Source: an uncultured Ruminococcus sp. (GTDB taxonomy: Bacteria > Bacillota > Clostridia > Oscillospirales > Ruminococcaceae). Taken from it: a DNA stretch of 36,508 nucleotides. The stretch lies in assembly GCF_937915125.1 (NCBI RefSeq), contig NZ_CALDMP010000087.1, forward strand, positions 1 through 36,508, in the 5' to 3' direction. The translations under genes and the position numbers were made by a program. Under the pieces are notes generated by a model. It ran no database searches and was not told the DNA's origin. It saw only the letters and a program-made list of their open reading frames with translations. Positions 1 to 8,562 of this stretch are shown here, in pieces (positions within the stretch are counted from its first letter, which is position 1; each line of letters begins with the position of its first letter).

Positions 1-48
1 GAAAAATCTGACGGCGCATCTGACGCACAATCTTTGTGCGGTATTGCC
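1..48. repeat. MITE-like repeat end, cut by the window edge
   Basis: These 48 bases align without gaps to 24928-24975, with 39 of 48 positions identical by my count. Both copies end in GGTATTGCC (here 40-48). In the complete copy near 24.8 kb this ending is one terminal inverted repeat, so here only the right part of an element is visible and the rest lies outside the window. A short internal hairpin, CGCACAA/TTGTGCG, is also present. It lies just downstream of the ABC transporter stop. No protein is encoded. The repeat assignment is seen in the sequence; calling it a MITE is inference. Confidence 0.6.
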
Positions 49-56
49 TTAAAAAA

Positions 57-2702
57 TTATTCAGTCCGCAGTGCGGTTACCGGATCTTTCTTCGCCGCTT
101 TTTTCGACGGAATCAGACCGGCGATCACTGTCAGGAACATGCTGATGAGTACCAGGATCACAGCACCCTTCCACGGCAGCTGCGCCAGATTGGAGATATC
201 CGTCAGTGCACCGATAATGGCATTTGCCGGAACCAGCAGAACCAGTGTTACACCGATACCGATCAGACCGGCACAGGTACCGATGATCAGTGTCTCAGCA
301 TTGAAGATGCTGGAAATATTCCGCTTGGAAGCACCGATACCACGCAGGATACCGATTTCCTTGGTACGTTCCAGAACAGAGATGTACGTAATAATGCCGA
401 TCATAATGGAGGAAACTACCAGAGAAATGGAAACAAATGCGATGAGAACATAGCTGATCATGTTAACGATAGTGGTAACTGAGGTCATCATAAGTCCTAC
501 ATAGTCTGTGTAGGTAATGGTCATTTCCTCGTGTCCATCGTCGATCCGCGCATCGTTGTAGTCGTCAATAATGGAGACGATGGAATCCTTTGCGTCAAAG
601 TCTTTGGGATAAATGCTGATGGCAGAGGGCTGCTCCAGATCTACCACGCCCAGCTGTGCAAGAACACCGTCATAGGTGTCCGTGGAGTTTTCACGGATGG
701 ATTTCCGGTAGGACTCCAGCAGTTCCTCTTCGCTCATGACAGCTGCCATCTGCTGGAATTGTGCCTGTTCCTCCTGGCTCATCTGTGCCACATCTGCCTG
801 TAAATCTTCCATAGTCAGGCTGTTGACGTATTCGTCAATGTTGAAAGGCGTACCGGTCAGGACATTGGTGTCCGGGTCAGCAACCTGTGCCTTTGCAATT
901 TCACTGTCATTGATGTGGTTGACAACATAATCCGTCAGAGCGGAATTGTAAGCGATGGAGCCGTTGATGGAAGTGGCAGTTGCTTCTTCGTCGGGACGGA
1001 TAATGCCAACAATTTTCAGCTCTGGTGCATCTTCCACCAGCTGCTTCATATAGGTATCATCGTCACGCTTGTCCTCCCATACGCCGGAGGTCTCGTTATA
1101 TTGATAATAATCTGTATTCAGCACCAGCTTGAAGGAAGTGTTCAGCAAATCGTCATAGGTGAAAGAAACATTTTCCGTCTCTTCCACCGTCTCACCTTGC
1201 ATGACCTTTTGCATCATGTCACGGAATTCATCCTGATCCATCAGCCCCAGGGTGTACAGTGCAACGTCACTGATCTCATTGTGTTCGTCTACTACGAGAA
1301 TCAGTTCGTTGTAATCGTCTGCATCGGGCATTCTTCCTGCAAGAATGTCATACTGGGATTCCACCAGCTCACGGTTATCCAGCATCTCCGAGAATACGTT
1401 TCCGAAAGACATGTATGCTGTCATTTCGCTGGCAGAGGTAGGCATTTCCGAACCGGCAACACTGCCGCTTGTGGTACTGTTCAGCGTACTGGGATTGACC
1501 TGTACTACGCCGTCAGAAGTGTCTGTACTGTACAATTGCAGATCCAGATCATAGCTGTACTGGATATCTGAAATATAACTGTCAATATCGCTCTCATCGC
1601 CTTCCAGATAGCTCTTGAAAGTGCCCAGATCATTTGCCTTGGATTCCTGGCTCATGGTGGAGAGCATACTGCCTGCAATGTTGTTGGAGTAGACCTTGTC
1701 CTTTTCATGTCCACTTTCTTCGCTTACATTCTGCGACATCATATCTGTCATCATAGAAGTCATATCCATGCTTTCCTTTTCGATGGTCAGCGGGTAAGTA
1801 GACAGTGTGTCTTTCTGTACCGTCTCAATGTACTGGCTGATACCGTTGGACAGGGACAATACCATGGCAATGCCGATGATACCGATACTGCCGGCAAAGG
1901 AGGTTAGGATGGTTCTGGCTTTCTTGGTGCGCAGATTGTTAAAGCTCAGAGACAGCGCCGTCAGGAATGACATGGAGGATTTTCCCATATTCTTATGCAC
2001 TGGTGCTTCTTTGGTCTCCGGTATTGCAAAGGGATCAGAATCATCCAGAATCTTGCCGTCACGCAGCTTCACGATACGTGTGGCGTATGCCTCTGCCAGC
2101 TCCGGGTTATGGGTTACCATAATGACAAGCCGGTCTTTGGCGACCTTTTTCAGCAGATCCATGACCTGAACACTGGTTTCCGTATCCAGGGCACCAGTTG
2201 GCTCATCTGCCAGCAGAATATCCGGGTTATTGACCAGCGCACGTGCAATGGCAACACGCTGCATCTGTCCGCCGGACATCTGATTCGGCTTTTTGTGTAA
2301 CTGATCACCTAAGCCGACCTGCTCCAGAGCTTCCTTGGCACGGGCGCGCCGTTCACTCCGGGAAATACCGGAAATGGTCAGCGCCAGTTCTACGTTTGCA
2401 AGTACTGTCTGGTGGGGGATCAGGTTATAGCTTTGGAATACAAAACCGATAGTGTGGTTCCGGTAGGAATCCCAGTCTCTGTCTTTGTATTTTTGTGTAG
2501 AAATGCCGCCGATGATGAGATCGCCGCTGTCGTACCGATCAAGTCCGACGATGATATTCAACATCGTAGTCTTACCGGAACCGCTGGGACCCAGAATCGC
2601 AACAAATTCATTGTCCCGGAAATTCAGACTGACGTGATCCAGCGCAGTTTGTACCAGATCACCAGTTTTGTACTGTTTGACAATATTCTTGATTTGTAGC
2701 AA
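57..2702 (-). CDS. ABC transporter, fused ATPase and FtsX/MacB-type permease
   Basis: This 881-residue protein joins an ATP-binding domain to a permease. The ATPase half (about 1-220) has Walker A GPSGSGKT at 38-45, Q-loop Gln90, signature SGGQ at 143-146, Walker B ILLADE at 162-167 and switch His198, so it should hydrolyse ATP. A first membrane segment lies near 264-287. A large, acidic extracytoplasmic domain follows to about 740. Three C-terminal hydrophobic segments have the FtsX look. This order matches MacB/LolD-like transporters, which move lipoproteins, peptides or antibiotics; the substrate here cannot be told. The start is TTG at 2702, eight bases after AAGGAG. It is a single gene with its own promoter and no adjacent partner. 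Confidence 0.9.
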   Translation of the reverse strand: MLQIKNIVKQYKTGDLVQTALDHVSLNFRDNEFVAILGPSGSGKTTMLNIIVGLDRYDSGDLIIGGISTQKYKDRDWDSYRNHTIGFVFQSYNLIPHQTVLANVELALTISGISRSERRARAKEALEQVGLGDQLHKKPNQMSGGQMQRVAIARALVNNPDILLADEPTGALDTETSVQVMDLLKKVAKDRLVIMVTHNPELAEAYATRIVKLRDGKILDDSDPFAIPETKEAPVHKNMGKSSMSFLTALSLSFNNLRTKKARTILTSFAGSIGIIGIAMVLSLSNGISQYIETVQKDTLSTYPLTIEKESMDMTSMMTDMMSQNVSEESGHEKDKVYSNNIAGSMLSTMSQESKANDLGTFKSYLEGDESDIDSYISDIQYSYDLDLQLYSTDTSDGVVQVNPSTLNSTTSGSVAGSEMPTSASEMTAYMSFGNVFSEMLDNRELVESQYDILAGRMPDADDYNELILVVDEHNEISDVALYTLGLMDQDEFRDMMQKVMQGETVEETENVSFTYDDLLNTSFKLVLNTDYYQYNETSGVWEDKRDDDTYMKQLVEDAPELKIVGIIRPDEEATATSINGSIAYNSALTDYVVNHINDSEIAKAQVADPDTNVLTGTPFNIDEYVNSLTMEDLQADVAQMSQEEQAQFQQMAAVMSEEELLESYRKSIRENSTDTYDGVLAQLGVVDLEQPSAISIYPKDFDAKDSIVSIIDDYNDARIDDGHEEMTITYTDYVGLMMTSVTTIVNMISYVLIAFVSISLVVSSIMIGIITYISVLERTKEIGILRGIGASKRNISSIFNAETLIIGTCAGLIGIGVTLVLLVPANAIIGALTDISNLAQLPWKGAVILVLISMFLTVIAGLIPSKKAAKKDPVTALRTE

Positions 2703-2747
2703 ACAAATCGCTCCTTTCTGAGATAACAGATCATATTTGCATAAGCG

Positions 2748-2786
2748 TACTAGTTATATAGTAAACTATTTTTCTGTGTTTGTCAA
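2748..2786 (-). promoter_or_regulatory. Promoter and dyad upstream of the ABC transporter
   Basis: On the minus strand, TTGACA (2786-2781) is followed after 17 bases by TACTAT (2763-2758). A perfect short inverted repeat, TACTA-N6-TAGTA at 2748-2763, covers the -10 box, so a repressor bound there would block RNA polymerase. No regulator gene adjoins it. Confidence 0.7.
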
Positions 2787-2852
2787 GGGTGTTGGAAAAT
2801 TTCATCTGTTTCACACAAAACGAGTTTTGCCAGTTTGATTTTTGTGGGACTA

Positions 2853-2881
2853 TTGCCAAATGGCAAAAAATATGATATGAT
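2853..2881 (+). promoter_or_regulatory. Promoter with palindrome for the alpha/beta hydrolase
   Basis: TTGCCA (2853-2858), 17 bases, then TATGAT (2876-2881). The -35 box forms one half of the palindrome TTGCCA-AA-TGGCAA (2853-2866), a plausible operator. The hydrolase start lies 64 bases downstream. Confidence 0.6.
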
Positions 2882-2945
2882 AAGTATAACGCGGTACAAA
2901 TCATTTTGTGCAGCAATACGAAAAGAAAAACTGGAGGGATAACTT

Positions 2946-3827
2946 GTGACACTGGAAGAAATACAGCAGGAGCGTATCGCCTGGGCAGCAGGTGATGCAA
3001 AGCGGGATCATGATTTGACAGAGCCGGAGGAGATAGAGGCGTTCCGAGATATTGCATATTGTTCTGACGGTACAACAGCCCATTTGCTGGACGTTTATCG
3101 TCCAAAAAATGCACCGACCGGGCTGCCGGTGATCATCAGCATTCACGGCGGAGGCTGGTTTTACGGAGATAAGGAACTGTATCGGTTCTATTGTATGCAT
3201 CTGGCAAAGATGGGCTTTGTGGTGGTGAACTGCAACTATCGCCTGATGCCGGAAGAACCCTATCCAGCTGCCATTGAGGATGTTTGCCATGTGGTTCGCT
3301 GGACGCTGGCACATCGCAAAGACTATACAACGCCGGATGCGCCGTGGTTTATGGTGGGGGATTCTGCCGGAGCACAGCTTGTCAGCCAGTATTGTATACT
3401 GGCGGCAGAGCCGGCATATCGTTGCCAGCTGGACTTTGCGACTTATGATCAGCTGCCGGATGCCGTGGCGCTGAACTGTGGTCTCTATGATATGGCAATG
3501 ACAGAGGACGGTCATCGGAATCTCTATGTGCAGGAGACAACCGGAAAGCAGCTGGAACTGTTTGAACAGGTGTTGTCCTATATGAATAGTGCGTTCCCAC
3601 CCACTTATCTGATGGCAAGCGTCAATGACGAGCTTTACCCATGTACATTGCCCATGAAAGCAAGACTGGAGGCGTGTGGCGTTCCCTTTGTCTTTGCAGA
3701 ATACGGCGAAGGCGTACCGGAGGACAGCCATGTATTCCATTTGAACCTCTACAGCAAAAACGGAATGCGTTGCAACCAGGAAGAAGGTGCGTTTTTCCAA
3801 AAAATTGCGGAACAATCCAAATCATAA
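2946..3827 (+). CDS. Alpha/beta hydrolase, esterase/lipase type
   Basis: The 293-residue protein has the signs of the hormone-sensitive-lipase branch of alpha/beta hydrolases. The oxyanion motif HGGGW is at 67-71 and the nucleophile elbow GDSAG at 138-142, with Ser140. Candidates for the other catalytic residues are Asp228 (SVNDELYP) and His262 (EDSHVF). There is no signal peptide, so it should act in the cytoplasm on small acyl or carboxyl esters; the natural substrate is unknown. The start is GTG at 2946, preceded by GGAGG at a normal distance. It is a single gene, convergent with nrdG and separated from it by a strong hairpin. Confidence 0.85.
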   Translation: MTLEEIQQERIAWAAGDAKRDHDLTEPEEIEAFRDIAYCSDGTTAHLLDVYRPKNAPTGLPVIISIHGGGWFYGDKELYRFYCMHLAKMGFVVVNCNYRLMPEEPYPAAIEDVCHVVRWTLAHRKDYTTPDAPWFMVGDSAGAQLVSQYCILAAEPAYRCQLDFATYDQLPDAVALNCGLYDMAMTEDGHRNLYVQETTGKQLELFEQVLSYMNSAFPPTYLMASVNDELYPCTLPMKARLEACGVPFVFAEYGEGVPEDSHVFHLNLYSKNGMRCNQEEGAFFQKIAEQSKS

Positions 3828-3828
3828 G

Positions 3829-3867
3829 CAAAAAGCGGGACAGTTCATGGGGAACTGTTCCGCTTTT
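3829..3867. terminator. Bidirectional terminator between the hydrolase and nrdG
   Basis: A long, nearly perfect stem (AAAAGCGGGACAGTTC paired with GGAACTGTTCCGCTTTT) has a short loop and is flanked by A-runs on the left and T-runs on the right. It can stop transcription from both convergent genes. Confidence 0.85.
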
Positions 3868-3875
3868 CTCATAGA

Positions 3876-4370
3876 TTATAATATCTCACGCAGCTTCAAA
3901 AGCCGCTGATTTTCCGAACCGCGAAAGGGAAGTGTCAGAGATTTCTGTTCTTCCAAAAAGGGACCGTCCACCAGAACATCAATTTCTTGCAAGAGCGCAT
4001 CTGTCACATTGCTGCGATAAGGGCTTTCGGCAAGGAGATCCCGTTCCAGTATGCATCCAGTATAACACCAGATATCCTTGGTATTCCCGAACTGCTGCCG
4101 GACAGCCTGAACCAGACTCAGCAGAACCAGTTGGTTTTCCGGTTCCATGGGTTCGCCGCCGATCAGTGTCAGCCCATGGATATAAGACGGTTCCAGAAGC
4201 TTTAGGATTTGCGTAGTGGTCTCGTCTGTATACGGCGTACCGTAGTCAAACGCCCATGTTTCCGGGTTGAAACAATTCTTGCAGCAGTGCCGACAGCCTG
4301 ACACAAATAAGGATACCCGGACGCCAGTCCCATTGGCAATATCGCAGGACTTGATTGAACCATAATACAT
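3876..4370 (-). CDS. nrdG: Anaerobic ribonucleotide reductase activating protein
   Basis: This 164-residue radical SAM protein installs the glycyl radical on NrdD. The CX3CX2C cluster motif is at Cys26, Cys30 and Cys33, within SGCRHCCKNCFNPETW, and binds the 4Fe-4S cluster and S-adenosylmethionine. The downstream GGEPM motif fits the family, and the length is normal. The ATG at 4370 has GAGGT about eight bases upstream and lies 12 bases after the nrdD stop, so the two genes form one operon. Confidence 0.96.
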   Translation of the reverse strand: MYYGSIKSCDIANGTGVRVSLFVSGCRHCCKNCFNPETWAFDYGTPYTDETTTQILKLLEPSYIHGLTLIGGEPMEPENQLVLLSLVQAVRQQFGNTKDIWCYTGCILERDLLAESPYRSNVTDALLQEIDVLVDGPFLEEQKSLTLPFRGSENQRLLKLREIL

Positions 4371-4382
4371 TTTGATTACCTC

Positions 4383-6542
4383 TTACAGGTGCATAACACG
4401 ATCCCGGATCTCCTGGGTGCGGCCCTGGTTCCAGAACTGGGTGCCGATATAACCGCAGGTACGGCGTGCCACATTCAGCTTATCCTGATCCCGGTTGCCG
4501 CAGTTGGGGCATTCCCAGACCAGCTTGCCGTCATCCTCCACGATCTGGATCTCACCGTCATAGCCGCAGACCTGGCAATAGTCACTCTTCGTGTTCAGTT
4601 CTGCATACATGATGTTGTCGTAGATATGCTGCATCACTGCAATGACAGCCGGAATATTATCCTGCATGTTGGGTACTTCCACATAGCTGATAGCACCGCC
4701 AGGAGACAATTCCTGGAACTGTGCTTCAAAGGAGAGTTTTTCAAAGGCGTTCATGGGTTCTGACACATGAACATGATAGCTGTTGGTGATGTAGTTCTTG
4801 TCTGTCACACCCTCGATGACGCCGAAACGTTCCTGGAGGCAGCGTGCGAACTTATACGTTGTGGACTCCAGAGGTGTACCGTAGAGGCTGAATGCAATAT
4901 TGGTCTCCTCAGCCCAGCGCTTGCAGGTATCGTTCAGATGCTGCATCACACGCAATGCGAACGGTGTTGCTGCCGGGTCTGTGTGAGATTTTCCGGTCAT
5001 ATAGCGTGTGCACTCGCACAGACCGGCATATCCCAAAGAAAGGGTAGAATAGCCGCCGTAGAGGAGCTTATCAATGTTTTCGCCCTTCTTGAGACGAGCC
5101 AGTGCGCCGTACTGCCAGAGAATCGGCGCTACATCAGAGGGCGTACCTTTCAGACGATTGTGACGGCACATCAGTGCACGATAGCACAGCGCCAGCCGTT
5201 CGTCGAAGATTTCCCAGAAGCGTTTTTCATCGCCGCCGGAAGAACAAGCAATATCCACCAGATTCAGGGTCACAACGCCCTGATTGAATCTGCCGTAGAA
5301 CTTGTACTTGTCGTTTTCGTCTTTGTATACAGTCAGGAAAGAACGGCAGCCCATGCAGGTGTAGCAGTTGCCTTCTTTGAGAGACTTCATGATTTTTTCG
5401 GAAATATAGTCGGGAACCATACGCTTTGCAGTACACTGTGCTGCAAGCTCTGTCAGATAGAAGTACTTGGAATCTTCCCGGATATTGTCTTCTTCCAGTA
5501 CATAGATCAGTTTCGGAAATGCGGGTGTGATATATACGCCCTTCTCATTTTTTACACCCTGGATACGCTGACGCAGCATTTCCTCAATGATGATCGCCAG
5601 ATCGTCCCGTGTCTGTCCCTCTGGTACTTCATCCAGATACATAAAGACAGTGACAAAAGGAGCTTGTCCGTTGGTGGTCATAAGGGTGATGACCTGATAC
5701 TGGATCATCTGTACGCCCTGAATAATCTCGTTGCGTACACGCATTTCTGCAATACGGTGAATGGTTTCTTCATCCACCTCCTTACCGAGACGCTCATATT
5801 CCCGGCGGACATCCCGGCGGAATTTTTCGCGGCTGACCTGGACAAAGGGTGCAAGGTGGGACAGCGTAATGCTCTGACCACCGTACTGAGAACTTGCGAT
5901 CTGGGCAATGATCTGTGTGGAAATATTGCAGGCAGTGGAAAAGCTGTGGGGCTTCTCGATCATGGTTTCGCTGATAACAGTGCCGTTCTGGAGCATATCC
6001 TCCAGGTTCACAAGACAACAGTTGTGCATATGCTGTGCGAAATAGTCAGCGTCGTGGAAATGGATGAGCCCTTCCTTGTGTGCATCAGTGATATCATGGG
6101 GCAGCAGAAAGCGGGTCGTAATGTCCTTGCTGACTTCGCCCGCCATATAATCACGCTGTACACTGTTTACCACAGGGTTTTTGTTGGAATTCTCCTGCTT
6201 GACTTCTTCGTTTTCAAAGTTCAGCAGACTGAGAATTTTTTTATCTGTGGTATTGGACTGGCGCAGCAGACCCCGTTCATAGCGGTATGTAATGTAGTTT
6301 TTTGCAACTGTATATGCACCGTGCTTCATGATCTCCAGTTCCACCCAGTCCTGGATGGTTTCTACATCCACAGCACGATTCATAGAGTCGCATCGCAGTT
6401 CGATTTCTTCTGCAATTTCACGAATTGCTTCGTCCGTAAGGCGTTCCGATTCGATCACCGTAATATTCGCCTTACTGATAGCAGCTTCGATCTTAACGCG
6501 GTCAAAGACGTCTTCTTTTCCGCTTCGCTTGATAATTTTCAC
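4383..6542 (-). CDS. nrdD: Anaerobic ribonucleoside-triphosphate reductase (class III)
   Basis: The 719-residue catalytic subunit reduces ribonucleoside triphosphates to deoxyribonucleotides without oxygen. An ATP-cone allosteric domain occupies about residues 1-90. The barrel follows, with conserved stretches such as LVNLEDML and PNMQDNIPAV. Near the C terminus four cysteines (656, 659, 678, 681) form the zinc site, and the glycyl radical motif RTCGYIG lies at 694-700. The start is GTG at 6542, eight bases after GGAGG. It is first in the operon with nrdG. The upstream region has a consensus promoter and two NrdR-like boxes, so control by dNTP-sensing NrdR is likely. Its presence means DNA synthesis can proceed anaerobically. 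Confidence 0.97.
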   Translation of the reverse strand: MKIIKRSGKEDVFDRVKIEAAISKANITVIESERLTDEAIREIAEEIELRCDSMNRAVDVETIQDWVELEIMKHGAYTVAKNYITYRYERGLLRQSNTTDKKILSLLNFENEEVKQENSNKNPVVNSVQRDYMAGEVSKDITTRFLLPHDITDAHKEGLIHFHDADYFAQHMHNCCLVNLEDMLQNGTVISETMIEKPHSFSTACNISTQIIAQIASSQYGGQSITLSHLAPFVQVSREKFRRDVRREYERLGKEVDEETIHRIAEMRVRNEIIQGVQMIQYQVITLMTTNGQAPFVTVFMYLDEVPEGQTRDDLAIIIEEMLRQRIQGVKNEKGVYITPAFPKLIYVLEEDNIREDSKYFYLTELAAQCTAKRMVPDYISEKIMKSLKEGNCYTCMGCRSFLTVYKDENDKYKFYGRFNQGVVTLNLVDIACSSGGDEKRFWEIFDERLALCYRALMCRHNRLKGTPSDVAPILWQYGALARLKKGENIDKLLYGGYSTLSLGYAGLCECTRYMTGKSHTDPAATPFALRVMQHLNDTCKRWAEETNIAFSLYGTPLESTTYKFARCLQERFGVIEGVTDKNYITNSYHVHVSEPMNAFEKLSFEAQFQELSPGGAISYVEVPNMQDNIPAVIAVMQHIYDNIMYAELNTKSDYCQVCGYDGEIQIVEDDGKLVWECPNCGNRDQDKLNVARRTCGYIGTQFWNQGRTQEIRDRVMHL

Positions 6543-6629
6543 AGCTTTCTCCTCCTAACATGAACAGGCTGCATCAACAGGATCAGCTTGCATTTTTTCT
6601 TGATGTGTGTTATGATGACTGTAGGTATT

Positions 6630-6658
6630 ATTATACTCCTTCTCCGTGCTGATGTCAA
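6630..6658 (-). promoter_or_regulatory. Consensus promoter of nrdDG
   Basis: On the minus strand, TTGACA (6658-6653), 17 bases, then TATAAT (6635-6630). Both boxes and the spacer match the sigma-A consensus exactly. It lies about 90 bases before the nrdD start. Confidence 0.85.
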
Positions 6659-6685
6659 GCGAATTTTCCATGTTCGTGTTTTTAA

Positions 6686-6733
6686 ACACAACAAATTGTG
6701 CTTTCATTCTCTTCCAAACACAATATCTTGTAT
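6686..6733. promoter_or_regulatory. Pair of NrdR-like boxes
   Basis: Two 16-bp palindromes, ACACAACAAATTGTGC (6686-6701) and ACACAATATCTTGTAT (6718-6733), are separated by exactly 16 bases, about three helical turns between equivalent points. Sequence and spacing agree with the tandem boxes bound by NrdR, the ATP/dATP-responsive repressor of ribonucleotide reductase genes. They lie upstream of the nrdDG -35 box rather than over it, between nrdD and the divergent GNAT gene. Confidence 0.7.
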
Positions 6734-6816
6734 ATTGAAAGATGATGGATCAAAATATTGCGTTTTTCAAATGACATGTCCGGAGAGACTTCTATGATTT
6801 GAAAGGAAATGATTTT

Positions 6817-7329
6817 ATGTATGCATTTGTTTCTGTGCAGTCACCTGATGCGATTCAGAAACTCGCTGCTTTGGCAAATGAGATCTGGCACGAATATTTC
6901 CCCTGTCTGCTGACAGAAGCCCAAATCGACTATATGGTGGGAAAATTCCAGTCAGAGGAAGCTTTAACAAAACAGATCGCAGAAGGCTATCAGTATTGTA
7001 TTTTCCTGTACCAGAATCAGCCGGCAGGTTATTTTGGCGTATGTCCGCAGCCGGACGGCAGTCTGTTTCTTTCCAAACTGTATCTAAAACAAGCATATCG
7101 GGGAAAAGGTTTGGCATCTGTGTTATTTCAGGAAGTGCAGCGTATTGCCAGAACATGCGGCGCATCTTTCATCTGGCTCACAGTCAACAAGTATAACGAC
7201 CAGGCAATCGCAGTTTATAAACACTTCGGTATGAATGTCATTCATTCGCAGGTGACAGACATCGGTTCCGGCTTTGTCATGGATGACTATGTTTTCTCCG
7301 TTCCGGTGCAGCAGGATATGCCGGACTAA
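6817..7329 (+). CDS. GNAT family N-acetyltransferase
   Basis: This 170-residue protein has the GNAT fold. The acetyl-CoA pyrophosphate loop is YRGKGLA after the LYLKQA strand, and a WLTVNKYNDQAIAVYKHFGM segment matches the C-terminal half of the family. It should transfer acetyl from acetyl-CoA to an amine; the acceptor is unknown. I chose the ATG at 6817 because AAGGA lies about nine bases upstream; an in-frame TTG at 6799 has no good ribosome site. It is divergent from nrdDG. No clear terminator follows it, so some read-through towards the dockerin gene is possible, although that gene has its own promoter. Confidence 0.88.
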   Translation: MYAFVSVQSPDAIQKLAALANEIWHEYFPCLLTEAQIDYMVGKFQSEEALTKQIAEGYQYCIFLYQNQPAGYFGVCPQPDGSLFLSKLYLKQAYRGKGLASVLFQEVQRIARTCGASFIWLTVNKYNDQAIAVYKHFGMNVIHSQVTDIGSGFVMDDYVFSVPVQQDMPD

Positions 7330-7500
7330 AGGGATTATACCAGAAACTTTTCCAAAAGGCAAGCATTTTTCTCAAAAAAGAATTGTTCCTATTTTTCTTC
7401 TGTTTTTCTTTGCAAAATCAAGTAAGTGTGAAAAAGCGAAAGAGAACAAGCCTGAAAAAAGTTATTTTAAAGCATATTTCGCAAAATATAAAATCACCTG

Positions 7501-7529
7501 TTGACTTTTTTCGGGGAATGTGCTATAAT
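7501..7529 (+). promoter_or_regulatory. Promoter of the dockerin protein gene
   Basis: TTGACT (7501-7506), 17 bases, then TATAAT (7524-7529), an almost ideal sigma-A promoter 37 bases before the start codon. The A/T-rich stretch upstream (7330-7500) shows nothing else I can support. Confidence 0.8.
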
Positions 7530-7565
7530 ATGCATATATCTATAAAAAAGGAGTTTGATCCGATT

Positions 7566-8411
7566 ATGAAGAATTTGAAAAAGATTGCAGCTGTTCTGGC
7601 TGCTGCGATTACTGTAAGCTCGATGCCTTTGTCTGCTTCTGCACTGGATGCCACAGATGAAGCACCTTATACTGCATGGCTGTGCCTCCAGGCTGGCGGC
7701 GATATGAAGTGGGTTTCTGCTTCTGACGATCCTGATCTTGTGGCAGAGAAGAATAATATTTCCGGTAATGAGGCAAGCATTACAGGAGATGGCGAATACT
7801 CTGTTGATGTTACCATGGAAGGCGGCTCCAGCAGTATTGAATGCCTGATCTTATCCACTAATATCAATGCGTATGCATTTGTAGAAGAGGGAAAGGATCC
7901 GTGGACGGACGGTACTGCAAAGATCGAGATCAATTCCGTTATCATTGAGCGTGTTGATGGTACTACCACTGAAATTGCATATACTGGTCCTTCTGATGGT
8001 GCATTTTCCAAGGAAAATGATGGCGTCAGCCTTCGTATGAACCTCTATAATACATGGGGTAACAATATAAAGGATATCACCAATGAACCGGAAGGCGGAC
8101 TGAACAGCGGAGACAAGCTGGTTGTAAACTTTACTGTTTCTGGTCTGGTTAGAGCTGAGAAGCCGGAAGCAACTTATGGTGATGTAGATGGAAACGGAAA
8201 GGTTGATCCGGATGATGCATATCTGGTTCTGAAAGAATATGCAACCGCATCTGTTGGAGGCGCTTCTTCCTTTGATGACACCCAGAAGAAGAATGCTGAT
8301 GTAAGCGGTGATGGCAATATCAACGCTGACGATGCATACCTGATCCTGGTATACTATGCACAGCAGTCTGTCGGCAGCGAGCCGACACCGTTCCCGGTAA
8401 CACAGGCATAA
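7566..8411 (+). CDS. Secreted protein with C-terminal type I dockerin
   Basis: The 281-residue protein starts at ATG 7566, after AAGGAG. An N-terminal signal peptide (about 1-26; KNLKK, then a hydrophobic stretch ending SASA) directs export. Residues 27-200 form an unrecognised domain, rich in Asp, Ser and beta-type sequence and without a visible catalytic motif. Residues 203-271 form a dockerin: two calcium-binding repeats, GDVDGNGKVDPDDAYLVL and DVSGDGNINADDAYLIL, each followed by a helix. Dockerins bind cohesins on scaffoldins, so the protein may join a cellulosome-like or adhesive surface complex; no cohesin gene is present here. It is transcribed alone and followed by a strong terminator. 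Confidence 0.85.
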   Translation: MKNLKKIAAVLAAAITVSSMPLSASALDATDEAPYTAWLCLQAGGDMKWVSASDDPDLVAEKNNISGNEASITGDGEYSVDVTMEGGSSSIECLILSTNINAYAFVEEGKDPWTDGTAKIEINSVIIERVDGTTTEIAYTGPSDGAFSKENDGVSLRMNLYNTWGNNIKDITNEPEGGLNSGDKLVVNFTVSGLVRAEKPEATYGDVDGNGKVDPDDAYLVLKEYATASVGGASSFDDTQKKNADVSGDGNINADDAYLILVYYAQQSVGSEPTPFPVTQA

Positions 8412-8446
8412 GTTTTTTGCTGATTGATACCTAATAAAAAAACATA

Positions 8447-8484
8447 AAACGAGACAATTGCCGGACGGCAGCTGTCTCGTTTTT
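8447..8484 (+). terminator. Terminator of the dockerin gene
   Basis: AAACGAGACA (8447-8456) pairs with TGTCTCGTTT (8473-8482), followed by more T residues. It lies about 36 bases after the dockerin stop codon. Confidence 0.85.
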
Positions 8485-8490
8485 CATTCC

Positions 8491-8536
8491 AAAGAAAAAA
8501 CCACTGTACAAAGGCTGCATTCTTTGTACAGTGGTT
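8491..8536 (-). terminator. Terminator of the asd-dapA-dapB operon
   Basis: A perfect 15-bp stem (8499-8513 with 8522-8536, beginning AACCACTGTACAAAG on the plus strand) is followed on the minus strand by a T-run (plus-strand A residues 8495-8500). It sits 26 bases past the dapB stop. Confidence 0.88.
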
Positions 8537-8562
8537 ATCTTCATATTATATATGATATTCTT

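Noticed and set aside
2901..3815. Minus-strand frame opposite the alpha/beta hydrolase
   Set aside because: It is antisense to the hydrolase, whose catalytic motifs are all on the plus strand, and it would run through the hydrolase promoter.
4767..6563. Long open frame on the plus strand opposite nrdD
   Set aside because: It is the antisense shadow of nrdD, a clearly recognisable enzyme. It encodes no known family and has no ribosome site in a suitable place.
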